Below are positions 11,574 through 23,458 of a DNA stretch of 64,000 bases, piece by piece. The notes under the pieces are model-generated. The model was not told the DNA's origin and searched no databases. It was given only the letters and a program-made list of their open reading frames with translations. Location: NCBI GenBank assembly GCA_944470555.2, contig CALYCZ020000015.1, forward strand, positions 1 through 64,000. The letters are read 5' to 3'. The translations under genes and the position numbers were made by a program. The number at the start of each line of letters is the position of its first letter. The stretch's first letter is position 1. The stretch is from Heterobilharzia americana (lineage: Eukaryota > Platyhelminthes > Trematoda > Strigeidida > Schistosomatidae).

Positions 11574-13147
11574 AGGTAGGTAGGTAGGTGGGTAGGTAGG
11601 TAGGTAGGTGGGTAGGTGGGTGGGTAGGTAGGTAGGTAGGTAGCTAGGTAGGTAGGTAGGTAGGTAGGTGGGTAGGTAGGTAGGTAGGTAGGTGGGTAGG
11701 TAGGTGGGTAGGTAGGTGGGTAGGTAGGTAGGTAGGTAGGTAAGTAGGTAGGTAGGTAGGTAGGTGGGTAGGTAGGTAGGTAGGTGTTTAGGTAGGTAGG
11801 TAGGTAGGTAGGTAGGTGGGTAGGTAGGTAGGTGTGTAGGTAGGTAGGTAGGTAGGTAGGTGTGTAGGCAGGTGTGTTGTTAGGTAGGTAGGTGGGTAGG
11901 TAGGTAGGTAGGTAGGTAGGTAGGTAGGTAGGTAGGTAGGTAGGTAGGAAGGTAGGTGGGTAGGTAGGTAGGTAGGTAGGTAGGTAGGTGTTTAGGTAGG
12001 TAGGTGGGTAGGTAGTTAGGTGTGTAGGTAGGTAGGTAGGTGTGTAGGTTGGTAGGTGTGTAGGTATGTAGGTAGGTAGGTGTGTAGTTAGGTAGGTATG
12101 CAGGTAGGTGGGTGTGTAGTTAGGCAGGTAGGTAGGTAGGTAAGTAGCTAGGTAGGTGTGTAGGTAGGTAGGTAGGAAGGTAGGTGTGTAGGTAGGTAGG
12201 TAGGTGTGTAGGTAGGTAGGTAGGTGTTTAGGTAGGTAGGTGGGTATGTAGTTAGGTGTGTAGGTAGGTAGGTAGGTGTGTAGGTTGGTAGGTAGGTAGG
12301 TAGGTAGGTAGGTGTGTAGGTAGTTAGGTAGGTATGTAGGGATTTGGGTGTGTAGTTAGGCAGGTAGGTAGGCAGGTAGGTATGTAGGTAGGTAGGTGTG
12401 TAGGTAGGTAGGTAGGTGTGTAGGTAGGTAGGTAGGTAGGTAGGTGTGTAGGTAGGTAGGCAGTTAGGTAGGTAGGTAGGTAGGTAGGTAGGTAGGTAGG
12501 TAGGGAGGTAGGTATGTAGGAAGGTAGGTGTGTAGGTAGGTAGGTAGGTATGTAGGTAATTGTTTAGGTAGGTAGGTGGGTAGGTAGTTAGGTGTGTATT
12601 TAGGTAGGTAGGTGTGTAGGTTGGTAGGTGTGTAGGTAGGTAGGTAGGAAGGTAGGTAGGTGTTTAGGTAGGTAGGTGGGTAGGTAGTTAGGTGTGTAGT
12701 TAGGTAGGTAGGTGTGTAGGTTGGTAGGTGTGTAGGTAGGTAGGTAGGTAGGTGTGTAGTTAGGTAGGTATGTAGTTAGGTGTGTGTGTTGTTAGACAGG
12801 TAGGTAGGCAGGTATGTAGGTAGGTAGGTAGGTAGGTAGGTAGGTAGGTAGGTGTTTAGGTAGGTAGGTAGGTAGGAAGTTAGGTGTGTAGGTAGGTAGG
12901 TAGGTGTGTAGGTTGGTAGGCAGGTAGGTAGGGAGGTAGGTGGGTAGGTAGGTAGGTAGGTGGGTAGGTACCTCGGTAAGTATGTAGGTAGGTAGGTAGT
13001 TAGGTAGGTAGGTGTTTAGGTAGGTAGGTAGGTATGTAGGTGTGTAGGTAGGTAGTTAGGTGTGTAGGTAGGTAGGTAGGTGGGTAGGTAGGTAGATATA
13101 TAGGTGTGTAGTTAGGTAGGTAGGTAGGTAGGTAGGTGGGTAGGTAT
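11574..13147. repeat. TAGG tetranucleotide array, unit 1
   Basis: About 1.57 kb of (GGTA)n with interspersed TGGG, TGTG, TTTA and TTAG variants. The minus strand reads as YLPT repeats in all frames, an artefact of the 4 bp period. Rare markers near the right end (gtacctcggtaagtatg at about 12967, tagatatatagg at about 13092) recur in unit 2. It ends taggtatatgaaag. Confidence 0.97.
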
Positions 13148-13239
13148 ATGAAAGAGGCAACTCCCTTTAGACGGTGATTGGTGAATTCCACTCTAACACC
13201 AATTAATAAATCTTCAAATACCTCCAAATAGAATTCCAA

Positions 13240-13530
13240 GTAAGGTTACATCATTCCCTTCTTTATGTGGTTAAACAATGGAGATGAAAATTTTTCCTTG
13301 TGATTCCATTTCTAACGACTTTCGGGCTCATCGGAATTGTGCTATTCATGGCATTTTTCTTACCACATCTAATTTATTTCTGAATAAAATCACAGGACTA
13401 GTTGTTGAGTTATAATGCATCTTTTGTTTGCTTTATTTCTTGCTACAAATTTTCTGCCCTGGTAGTCAGTTCCCTTGCCCTGTTACCTAGACATTTGACC
13501 AGTCCTATTTTAACTTATAAACACATGAGA
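13240..13530. other. B tail, no recognised element
   Basis: About 290 bp between the RTE remnant and the next A block, present at the end of every B, including the truncated one in unit 2. No frame or motif was recognised. Homologues precede 23750, 35947, 38563, 41289, 53656, 56578 and 59254. Confidence 0.5.
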
Positions 13531-14069
13531 TGATATAATATCTAGGTATTGAGTGGAATGCGAAAGCTTTTTGTAGACACCAGCGTATAGTCTTGCCTTC
13601 GTTCGAGTTTGCAGTCGAAGCTAGTTAGTTCCACTTCGTTACATTCTTGTTCCTGCATGAAGTGCGTAGTAGCAACTGCTGAGTTTATGTATCTAGGATG
13701 TGTGTTCACATGTTCTGGTTTTGACACTGTAAATTCATTAGTTATATGCATCCGCCACACTTTAGGACAGGGTTATATGTCCTTAGAACAGTGCTTTCCC
13801 AACTGTCCATATATCTTCTACAGTCAAGAATATTAGTGGCCCCAAGACTACTTCTTCTGTCTGTTTGCACATTTTATACTGAGGCTTGAAGATAATAGAA
13901 GCCGGGTATAATTGGGCTCCTGGAATAATTTCTTCCACCAATACCCTGGTTCCAACTGTTAGCCGTTGGTCAGCATCGAGTTCATCTCGAACTGCCTCAA
14001 AATTCATATTCATTAGTAGTTTTTTTATGACAGAAACAACAGAAACAATCTTTTTCCAATGTGTTTCCT

Positions 14070-14490
14070 TACGTATGTAATCAGGTTTGTCTCATACCAC
14101 CGTAAAGTTGCTCTTACCTGATTCGGTTACTGTTATGTTTCTATCATTCTCAAGGCCCTAGAAAGATTTCTTTAATTTCTTTGCTTAATTCCGCCTTATT
14201 TTTATCTGCTTTTTCAATGTTTATGGATATTGTGCTCGCAATTCTACGAACTTGATGATAATTCTTTGTTAGGGCTGACAACCTCAGGTTTCGATTAATT
14301 TTCCTTTCTGTATTACTTCTATTTTTGTTGAAATGAGGACTCATATTAGTGAATCACTGAAAAGGTGTTGTCAATAAATCTAATCTCTTCTGAACTTTTG
14401 AATCTTATGTGTAGTTCATTCCCAGGGTATTTATGGGATAATCGGCCAATTTTTTTCAGATTACGAAGGGAACAAATTCGCAGCCTGCAT
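14070..14490 (-). mobile_element. PLE N-terminal remnant, unit 2
   Basis: Same remnant as at 540-960, with the same stops and frameshifts. It lies on the same strand as PLE2 of unit 1 and upstream of it in the sense of transcription, separated by the RTE remnant and TAGG array. Confidence 0.5.
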
Positions 14491-14629
14491 TCTAAGTGAT
14501 ATCAAATGCAGTGTCTGTACTGTGGTCGTGCAAAACTATAGTTGCTTCTGCGAGTTTAACTTGTTTGTAGGCTAACTCCAAAGCGTTCGATGAAATGTAA
14601 TTAATACAAGTATGTATTGATTATGATTT

Positions 14630-14964
14630 GACTATCTGAGATAGTCGCAGTTGGCAGACTAGTCGTTATTATACTGGGTGATGACTGAAGGTGACATAAA
14701 AGTCTGAACCACGACCGGATTTGAATCAGCGACCACTGGATAACCGGCCCGGTGCCCCAACAACCGAGCTACGAGGTCTGACTGCTCACTATATTTTTAT
14801 TTCATTTCAACCAGGACTACTATGTGAATTCGTGACGCGTTACTACCCCTTTATCGGTGGTCGCTGGTTCGAATCTGGCCACGGTCCAGATTTTCCTCTC
14901 ACTTTCAATCATCATCCAGGATAAAAAAGACTAGTCTGACAAACTACGGCTATCTCGGATAGTC
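14630..14964. repeat. Inverted SINE pair, unit 2
   Basis: Copy of the inverted pair at 1100-1434, with the same pol III boxes and outer arms. Confidence 0.75.
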
Positions 14965-15114
14965 GAATGATAATTAGTATGATGCTCCTTGCCTCTAATT
15001 CAGTCAGATTCGGATTGGAATAAGAAGTCATGACTGGGTAGCCAGTGTGAATACGATCAAGCGACAGTAAGGAATCATAAATTCACCTGATAGGCAGATG
15101 AAACCCTACCTTAT

Positions 15115-15191
15115 GATTGAAATGAAATAAAAATACGGTGAGCAGTCTGACCTCATAACTCAGTTTGCAGAGCACCGGGCCAGTAACCCGG
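15115..15191 (+). repeat. SINE 5' fragment, unit 2
   Basis: Copy of the fragment at 1585-1661. Confidence 0.6.
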
Positions 15192-16059
15192 ATACATTCT
15201 CACTACTCCAATAACACACATCTGACCGTTCCTTTCACACTCTCGTCACAATCACAGATTGTATGTGTATGTATTAATAATGCTGTTCCATACCTTTAAT
15301 ATTCACTGATTGGTGCACATGAGTTGCCGTCATCTGTCTATAACATCATCCGAAGATCCTTTGGATTCCTCCTGAAATAAACAATCACACTCAAAAGAAG
15401 CCTGTAGGACATGAATAAAGTGCACGTGAACGTGATGTCGATGAGTCGCTTTCACCTAACGTGTACTTTATCAGGTCACCTCATGTGATTAATCACAGGT
15501 GTTTTTCGGCTGTGTCCTTAGAATACACCTAGAGAAAATGTATAACTTCTAAAATGTGAACATGAGAAAATTACTCACTACTGGTGTTATGAAACTGGAA
15601 TTTTCTCTAAGTAATTTTATCTGTTATATCTGTAGATGAATTAGTTGAATGGACGTTGAATGTGGTTGTACAAAAGCAAGACAGTGTAGTGCAGCTGAGT
15701 TCCGATCGATGTTGACGTTGGTGCATGACAGTATGCAGTCAGTTTAACCAACCTGTTGAATTGTGGAAGTCGACACTAATGTTGTGTATATGTATGGACA
15801 TCTTCTGAGGCAGTACAGAAAACCATGTCTCTTGATTTGATTAACCGACTTACAGATGTTTATCTCCTCTTGTCTCATGACACTGACAACTCTTGGGACT
15901 AGTTCATTTTTGTGGTAGTCGGTCTACAATAAGTACAACATAGAGAAAAATGTTTATAAATTTCATCAAGATTCCCCTTTTTGAGATCAATTTCATGTTG
16001 GCAGAACAAATAATAACCAGTTTTAACTGTTTTCTGATGAATCCCTTTCAGTTGGTCTA

Positions 16060-17193
16060 GCAATAATGACGACTACATTACTAGTAAAAAAGACTTAGGG
16101 AATCGCTGCTAAAATGCACCATGAATGTTCAATTTATGTTTAACAGCGAATTATATCGACAAGTAGATGGGGTTGCAATGGGCTCCCCTCTCGGTTCTAT
16201 GCTAGCACACACCTTTCTGGCCTAACTTGAAAACGGCACACTTAGGGATACATTGGATAAACTAGACTATTATTCCTGGTATATAGATGATACGTTCATC
16301 ATTTGTAATAATGGCCTCAATGAAGATGATCTCCGGGATACCATCAATAGTGTTCATCCAGCTATGAAGTTCACCTGCGAGGAGGTACAAGGGAATAGTA
16401 TTCCTTTCCTAGATGTCCTCCTCACCAGGAAAACAGGTGGATATATTAAGAGGAATATTCTTCGACAGATCACATGGACTGGTCAGTATACTCACTTTCA
16501 CAGCTCCACACAGATTCAGTTTAAAAGGAACCTGATCAAATGCCTGAGTTACACAATCACAAACATTCGTTCTGATGACTGTGTTGAAGAAATGAATGAG
16601 CTGAAGACAACATTGCAGCTAAATGGTTATCCGCTAAACTTCATAAATGATCACATGTTGAAACCTAGAGAGAAGATGAATAAAGACAATGTTGCTGAGA
16701 CGTCTATATATCTAAGTGTAAGTTTCGAAAGTGATACTGCCTCGGGTATGTTAACGCGTCGATTGAGCAGATCAGTCGAAAAGACATTCAGTGCAACGAA
16801 ACGTTTCGTGAGCTTCTCAACCAACCAAAGCATTACTGACACAGAGAACCAAAGATAGATTACCTATGATGGCCACTTCAATGATCATTTATGAGTTCAA
16901 GTGCTCCTGTGGAGCTAGTTGCATAGACCGTACTCAGAGGGCCATAAACACACGCACTCGTGAACAAGTGCCATCTTGGTTAGCAAACGAATGACAACAG
17001 TGAAATCCTCTCACATCTTGTAGATACCGGACATCAGATCAAGGTAGATCACGCCTTCTCTTTGATATACCGTGTCCCTAAAGGTGCACGACTTCGCATC
17101 TTATCCATAGACGAAGCCATGGGGATCAACGCAAGAAAACCGGACCTATGCGTTCAACAGAGATATGTACATCCACTTTGTTTATCTTGGCCC
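16060..17193 (+). mobile_element. PLE1: Penelope-like RT + GIY-YIG, unit 2
   Basis: Most complete PLE1 copy with the ancestral-looking motif B (VAMGSPLG) and motif C YIDD. The shared stop between motifs B and C is present. The endonuclease part continues beyond the point where unit 1 turns into poly(A): RVPKGARLRIL, SIDEAMGINARKPDLCVQQR and a terminal CLSWP (about 17062-17193), matching the usual PLE C-terminus (E-A-x-x-I-x-x-x-K-P-x-L-C-x-Q). The same frame stays open to 17286. It is broken by the stop and at least two frameshifts around 16860 and 16995. Confidence 0.9.
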
Positions 17194-17480
17194 ATAATAG
17201 GGTTGACACGTTCTTTATCAACTTTCCTACCTCAAATTCCACATTTTAACCTCCCATCACTTTCTTCTATATTGTCATTACTTTGATGAACACTCATTTT
17301 CTGATGTCATTAGTTTTACACCCTTCATATCACTATGACTATTACCTGTAGTCATTTTCAACCGTGACGTAATACTTCAGGTTTGTTATTCTCTATTTCG
17401 TTATAGTATTCACATGATTTTCATCTCACCTGAACATGTCATCCCTACATAATCATCATTTGACCCGTAGTAAACAAATA

Positions 17481-17514
17481 CACACTCACACACTCACACA
17501 CACACACACACACA
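17481..17514. repeat. CA microsatellite, unit 2
   Basis: (CA)n with two ct interruptions. Confidence 0.85.
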
Positions 17515-17537
17515 ATCATGTCCATTAAATATATTTG

Positions 17538-17677
17538 TGATTGAAGTGAAATGAAAATATGGTCAGTAGTTGAACCTCGTTGGTCAGTTGGTAGACCATC
17601 GGACCAGAAAACCGGTGGTTGCTGGTTAGAATCCGGTCGCGGTCCAGATTTTTGTCTCACCTTCAATCATCATACCA
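17538..17677 (+). repeat. tRNA-derived SINE, unit 2
   Basis: Copy of the SINE at 4001-4140, with atcggaccag as in units 1 and 4. Confidence 0.75.
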
Positions 17678-18176
17678 GAAATGAAATTTTTGACAGGTAA
17701 AATAAACATCGTAGTTGGCAACTAATCATCTGTGAATAAACTTAAGAGCCACGATATTTCTTTCATCAGCATTTCATGCATAACACCAAACACAGTAGCA
17801 ACAATTAAGCGAACCTGAATGGAGCTTTAGATTTTGTGATTTGTCACATGCATACAAGTGTTCAAGATACAGTCACTTCACAAATTATGATGGATGAACA
17901 TTATGACGAGTTTTCTACTCTCTCTAGTAATCTTTCATCATTCACTTATTGTGATGTACATATTCTCGTTCATCTGTAAATTGCAAAGAAGACTATAGAA
18001 TTACAGCAAACAAAACTAGATGAATTTATCGTATTTGTCTCTAAAACAGGAAGATCAGTGGGTTGAAACAAGTCACATTTAGGTTGCAATGTCAAACGAT
18101 GGCATTTTATGAAGTTCACACTTAATCGCAAACTGACAGAGGTAACCTTATTAGAAGAGGAAGATTATCTGGGGAA

Positions 18177-19019
18177 AATATCGTGCAAAATCATATCAGG
18201 CTGACATATGAGGAAGAAAGTGACCATCAGTTTGCATCGGAAGGAACATGGACTTATCCGACGATCAACCTATAGAAAGCCTACTTGAATACGACAGTAC
18301 TTGAGTTTCTACAGCCTCCGTTCAATGAAATATAAGAGAGGCTTAGTAAGATAATTATTTAATAGGATGTTGGATCCAACGTATTTGTACATCTGATACA
18401 ATGGATGATTGGAGGAAATTTCTGACAGACACTTGTGGAAAACGGATATCCATTACAGTTTGTGAATCGTTTTAGAAAACAGGTAACTGCAAAGCTTACA
18501 ATTTTCTCGGTCCCGAAGAAGGATACATTTGTTAAAGTACCATGGAGAGAGGAAGTGAGTGGTATGATGTTGAAACCGAAATTAAAACATACTATGCAGT
18601 TCAGCATATCATTATTGAGACAAGGAAACAGCCTCCTCCCTTCAAACCTCAACCATGCATGACTGATTATGTCACATCGCACTGTGTTTACCAATTCACA
18701 TGTGTGTGTAGGCACGCACACAAAAGGGAGGAGTAATCGTGCTATGTAGACTAGGATGGTTGAACGTATACTTAAGTGGCTTGAAAAACAGTTTAACGCA
18801 TAAACTTATTTAAGCGCAGGTGACAGGTATCCCTCTACATCTATGGCGAAACATATCATCAGAATGAATCATAAGGTTAATACGAAAACAGTATTCAAGA
18901 TACTATATAGGAATAGTTAGAGGTACATGCTGAAATTTACCGAAGCGTTAGCCATTCGTAAATTTAAGCCCCCATTGCGTGTACAAAACCAATTTGTTGT
19001 TTCACCTAATTCACCTTGG
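18177..19019 (+). mobile_element. PLE3, unit 2
   Basis: Copy of the element at 4640-5482, with identical frameshifts and stops as far as seen. Confidence 0.85.
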
Positions 19020-20020
19020 TTATCCTTATCTGATTATACTACCAAGACTAGTGTCACAACCTTTTCGTATTCATTACATTTCACGTTTAGTTTGTTTTCA
19101 CTTTCATATACAGACCGACTTGACAAGTAAATGTTTGTCTGTGATCAGATTGCTCGGAATGTATTGCACAAGTACACCACACATTGTTCATATAATCTTC
19201 ATCTTCTGATAACGTTAACGAAATTTATTAAAGGGACGAAGTGTTTCAAATAACAGAGATAAGAAAATGTCCCCAGAAGTTCAGTACTAGGACTAACCAG
19301 CTGCCCAGTGTTCCTAGTTTCTCGATAGTCCTCCGACAGGTGATAGTCCGTAGTGAATGCAACCTTGATAAGCTTAAAATAATCGCTTGCTCTACTCCAA
19401 GACAACGTTAGACTAGACCATCCACGTATGTAGCATTCGGTGGTGACCGTAGTAATAACACTTCCATGATACATACATAGTTAAAATATAGATAAGCCTT
19501 GTCAAAACTCTCGGAGTTGTCTCAATCCCGATAGATTTGTAACTATACACCTAATATGAAAACGTTTTCTGAATTAAGTTATTTCAGACTCATGCTGTAC
19601 TAGTTTTTGCTAACGTCTGGAGGAACTGCAACACTCTGGAGCTAGTATTCTAAGACTCCGCTGCTAACCTTGAGTACATTGGCTATGAAACATCTCTGCT
19701 TGTCATTATCAATCAGCTAAACTCTCCCAATGACTCACTTACTCAGTAGTTTTCTTACGACAAGAACAGTTTTCAGGCATTCTTCCTACGGGGCATAGAA
19801 ATTCTGTGATTCATCAAGCAATTTTAGTGCAAAATACAATGGGGATTTAACCGAATTTGCTTACTTTATACTTGACTTTTCTGTTGCCAAAACGTATTCT
19901 GAAGTATGCCTATAGTATGCAGTTAAGGAAAAATTGCTGATCGCATGTTGCTACAGTTAAATTTTCATTCAGTTAATAACTGGCCACCCTTTATACGATT
20001 AACATCAAACGCTGTAACCT

Positions 20021-22067
20021 TCAGTGGGTGCCGCAGCAAATCAGGTACACAGTGGTTTCCATCAACTGAAATTCAGGGTCGAAGTTTATGCTTCGATTAG
20101 AAGCAAACTGAAAACGTTTCGGTTCTCGATATCTTGCCGATGCGAACATGGTGTCACCATCGAATAAAACATACCCACTGGTTGAGAAACTTCTACAGAT
20201 GCCTCTCAATATTGTAAATGAGAAATCTTTTTCCTCATTAGAGATATATGAATGTGAAAAGATCGAGAGAGGATGTGGGTGAAAAACATCTCCTTGGGGA
20301 GTGTGAGTCACAGTACCAAATGAGGTTGAGCGCTTCCCTCTGTGAACAGTACATTATTTCCCTTCAGATGAACAGGACTACAGTCAGCTAATTATCTAGA
20401 AATTATTATGAGTCGTATCTAGGTTATCCAGCAAAAGATGTCCTGGAACAGAATTATATACTGAAATATAGTTTGAAAGGGCACATCTAACTATATCGTG
20501 ATAAAAGAGAGTGGTGGCATCCAAAGTGCTTCTTCTGCTTTTGTAAGCAAAATGAGTAGGGTCTCTGAAAGCCTTCAGTGAGGCTTCGGGCACAGGTTTT
20601 ATTATATTCTGCATTATTTTCAAGAACGTGGGGGTATTTGCAACTGGATGGAATTTTGAAAATGTGCCTGAATTCGATGACATAGGTAAGGGGACTATCC
20701 TAATATCTTTCCAGGCAGCTGGTATAGTGTTTTCTAAAAACGATCTGTTGAGTATGTCAGCTAATGCATGATATAAAATATCAGCACACTTCGTGAATAC
20801 GAAGCTCAACATACCATCCGAACCTGAACTGTGTGAAGGATTTGGGGATTTGAGACATTTTAAAACATCTTTCGCAGTGAACTCTGGACAACATTCTCCA
20901 TTGGACATATGTTGACAAAGTGGGATGGGAGAGGTGGATTGACGTATAAACCATCTGTTCGAAGCGCAGACATCTACATTTGCTTCTTTACTAAAATGTT
21001 TACTGCCAGTGTTATGTTTAAAAAGTTTCCACATGCTGGAAGAGTCTTTGCATGGCAAACGTTTCTGGTTGTGTAGTAGGCTCAGACGTTGAATTTTCAA
21101 CCTAATTAAAACGTTCAGTCGACGAGCACCAGTACCATCACTTATTTAATATGGTCTTTATTTTTCTCTTCTTGGTTTCTTAAGCTGAGGAGAAGATATG
21201 CGATTAAAGCGTCGAAAAGCTCTTAACATTGGGGAACAGATATCCAGGCAGAACTTGAGACAGCATGTCACACCTTCAATAGTGTTGTTCAAAACATCAC
21301 TGTCAAATATATTTCAGTCTGTACACTTTAGCATTTCTCTTAAATTAAGTACGTTGCAATATGAATAGTCTCTGTGTACAATCTTCTTATATGTGAGTGA
21401 AGGCTGTTTTGTGTAGTTTGGCATATATTTAGGGCAAAACACGTGTAATGGAATGATTTGAACTGAACAGTGGGGATCTCTTTCGAGTTTCGTAAATATC
21501 AGTATCATTGACTGACACAAAGTCTGGTGTTGCATCCTGATGTGTTGTGAAGTTAACAAGGACTTGATGACCAAGAGTCTTGAGTAAGCTTTGGTTACAA
21601 GAATTGAAATCGCCACATACTACCGACAGGGAACCACAGAGTATGGAGGCTGCTAATTCCGTGAATATGTCAGAGAATTTGGATAGTTCGAAGAAACTGC
21701 AACCAGGCGTCACATAAATATTTGTTATATAAACAAAGTGATACTTGTTCAAATGTCCTGGGTGGCATTTTACAGTGATTCAATGTATGTAATCATTTGA
21801 GAATTTGAAGCATATGTAACTCAAAGTGTACCAATGGATATTGATGAAGGTAGATAATCCACCTCCACCTTAGTAGCACTACATCTATCCTTATCGGGAA
21901 TTTTGAAATCATTCAGAGAAATCGAGTTGCCATCATAAAGTTGATATAACCATGTTTTTTGCAGTGTAATTACCCACTATCAAGGTGGACGATGAAGGAC
22001 ATGACAGATTGTAAGTAGTCCACTTCTCCCTTCAGTGATCTGCAGTTCGTGCTTGTAATTTCAGGTA
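20021..22067 (-). mobile_element. CR1-like remnant, unit 2
   Basis: Copy of the element at 6484-8530 with the same lost catalytic residues. Just 5' of it (about 22129) it shares ccctgacctcg with unit 3; units 1 and 4 have ccctcacctcg. Confidence 0.88.
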
Positions 22068-22236
22068 GAGTCGTTCGAGATAAGGTTATTCATTTCAAAA
22101 CATGTTGTCATTCACTTCGATGCTTTTCCCTGACCTCGTTTGATACTGGTGTCGTAGAAGGTCGTAAGCTTTTAAAAAATGTAAGTGGATATATAGTGCG
22201 ATCACAGGACATGTTAGAATGATTAAAACGAAAAAA

Positions 22237-22467
22237 ATCTGTTGGAAATTTGATGCAGTGTGACAGTTGAAAAATTTAGTAGCTCAGATATTCAAGCAGG
22301 CCGCCGATCAATAATCTTGGTGACTAGTGGTGGGATCCAGGATGCGCATTTCCTTCTGTCTGGGACTCATCAGTTGGATGTGCCTGCACACCAGTTAGTG
22401 ATGTTGTTCTTACTGAGACTTGAACTCAGTGCAGGAAACGAGAAGACTGAGACTCAGGAAGGAATGT
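22237..22467 (-). mobile_element. Sm-alpha-like SINE, unit 2
   Basis: Copy of the element at 8700-8930, no differences seen. Confidence 0.65.
22327..22387 (-). ncRNA. Degenerate hammerhead ribozyme, unit 2
   Basis: Same module as at 8790-8850, with the same helix II damage. Confidence 0.7.
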
Positions 22468-23025
22468 TTATTACTGACATCTTGTGGAGTAGTCATCAAA
22501 TGTTATACACCTTCTATTAAGACAGTCATTTGCATAATGTGCTTCATTTTCTCTTCTGCTTCTTTCTTGGTTTGCTCTTAATACGCCCACATTGTCTCTT
22601 GCTTTTCTCTAGGTAGAATCTTAACCAATTACTGGTAACTCCTGATGACTTCTGCCACCCTCTCAACATATACTACTCATATCCATTCTCATCAGCTGTG
22701 CCCCTACACCAGTACCCACCACTTCAAACACTTTGTTTCTAAAGGTAACAGAAGTTAGCTTTCCTTTTTAGTATATATAAGAAAGAGCTTCGGAAATCTT
22801 ACAAGTAGAAAGCCAGTTATATTCACCAATTACTTTCTGTGCAAAAGCCTTTGAACTAAAGTTGTTTCTGAGAGGCATACCGAACGATATAATCCACATT
22901 ATTCTGGAATCGCTTTAAATTTCTAATCCAAAGACCTATCTGCTAATTTATACTTTCAATTGATTTACTGTTTCTTTACCATATTAGACTGTTTGTTCGA
23001 TTTAGCACTCAGTGTCACAGTATTA

Positions 23026-23366
23026 TGTGGGAAGGTGGGTAGTTAGGTGGGAAGGTGGGTAGGTAGGTGGGTAGGTAGGTGGGTAGGTAGGTAGGTAGGT
23101 AGGTAGGTGGGTAGGTAGGTATGTAGGTATGTAGGTAGGTAGGTAGGTGGGTAGGTAGGTGGGTAGGTAGGTAGGTAGGTGGGTAGGTACCTCGGTAAGT
23201 ATGTAGGTAGGTAGGTAGTTAGGTAGGTAGGTGTTTAGGTAGGTAGGTAGGTATGTAGGTGTGTAGGTAGGTAGTTAGGTGTGTAGGTAGGTAGGTAGGT
23301 GGGTAGGTAGGTAGATATATAGGTGTGTAGTTAGGTAGGTAGGTAGGTAGGTAGGTGGGTAGGTAT
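23026..23366. repeat. TAGG tetranucleotide array, unit 2
   Basis: About 340 bp. The right 180 bp match the right end of the unit 1 array, including gtacctcggtaagtatg and tagatatatagg. The left border is a deletion joint after gtattatg. Confidence 0.97.
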
Positions 23367-23458
23367 GTGAAAGAGGCAACTCCCTTTAGACGGTGATTGG
23401 TGAATTCCACTCTAACACCAATTAATAAATCTTCAAATACCTCCAAATAGAATTCCAA
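23367..23458 (-). mobile_element. RTE-like remnant, 5' side only, unit 2
   Basis: Only the part upstream of the array ([17 protein letters not shown] on the minus strand) is left. The C-terminal part and PLE2 are deleted in this unit. Confidence 0.55.

Larger units (their letters stand above)
10940..13239 (-). mobile_element. RTE-like RT remnant split by TAGG array, unit 1
   Basis: Minus strand, read from high to low coordinates: [11 protein letters not shown] (13180-13147), then a 1.6 kb CCTA array, then [15 protein letters not shown] and [14 protein letters not shown] (about 11570-11480), SVLLCGG near 11360, SISNKLHTYI, INSCLLRSL (about 11230-11260), QICRRGEWRWIG (about 11110-11145) and SVEWKPNVKRR near 11020. 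These are landmarks of the C-terminal half of RTE-class reverse transcriptases (x-F-x-YLGS-x-V-S-T-T-x-GGT, VLLYG-x-ETW, FIN-x-CLR, R-x-W-x-WIGH, L-x-W-x-P-x-x-KR), as in schistosome SR2-type elements. The catalytic core lies outside. A GATGT minisatellite (11261-11280) has also grown inside it. Confidence 0.75.
9601..13530. repeat. B sub-repeat, unit 1
   Basis: Starts at gtggtagtgctattttcc and runs through PLE2, the RTE remnant with its TAGG array, and a tail of about 380 bp up to the next A block. This B is single, so its left border is the A-B junction (...gtttatttta). The array ends in the TATATG form seen in every B that is followed by A, apart from the truncated B of unit 2. Confidence 0.9.

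Noticed and set aside
11574..13147. Interstitial telomere repeat
   Set aside because: The period is 4 (TAGG), whereas the flatworm telomere is TTAGGG. The array is better explained by slippage inside the RTE remnant.
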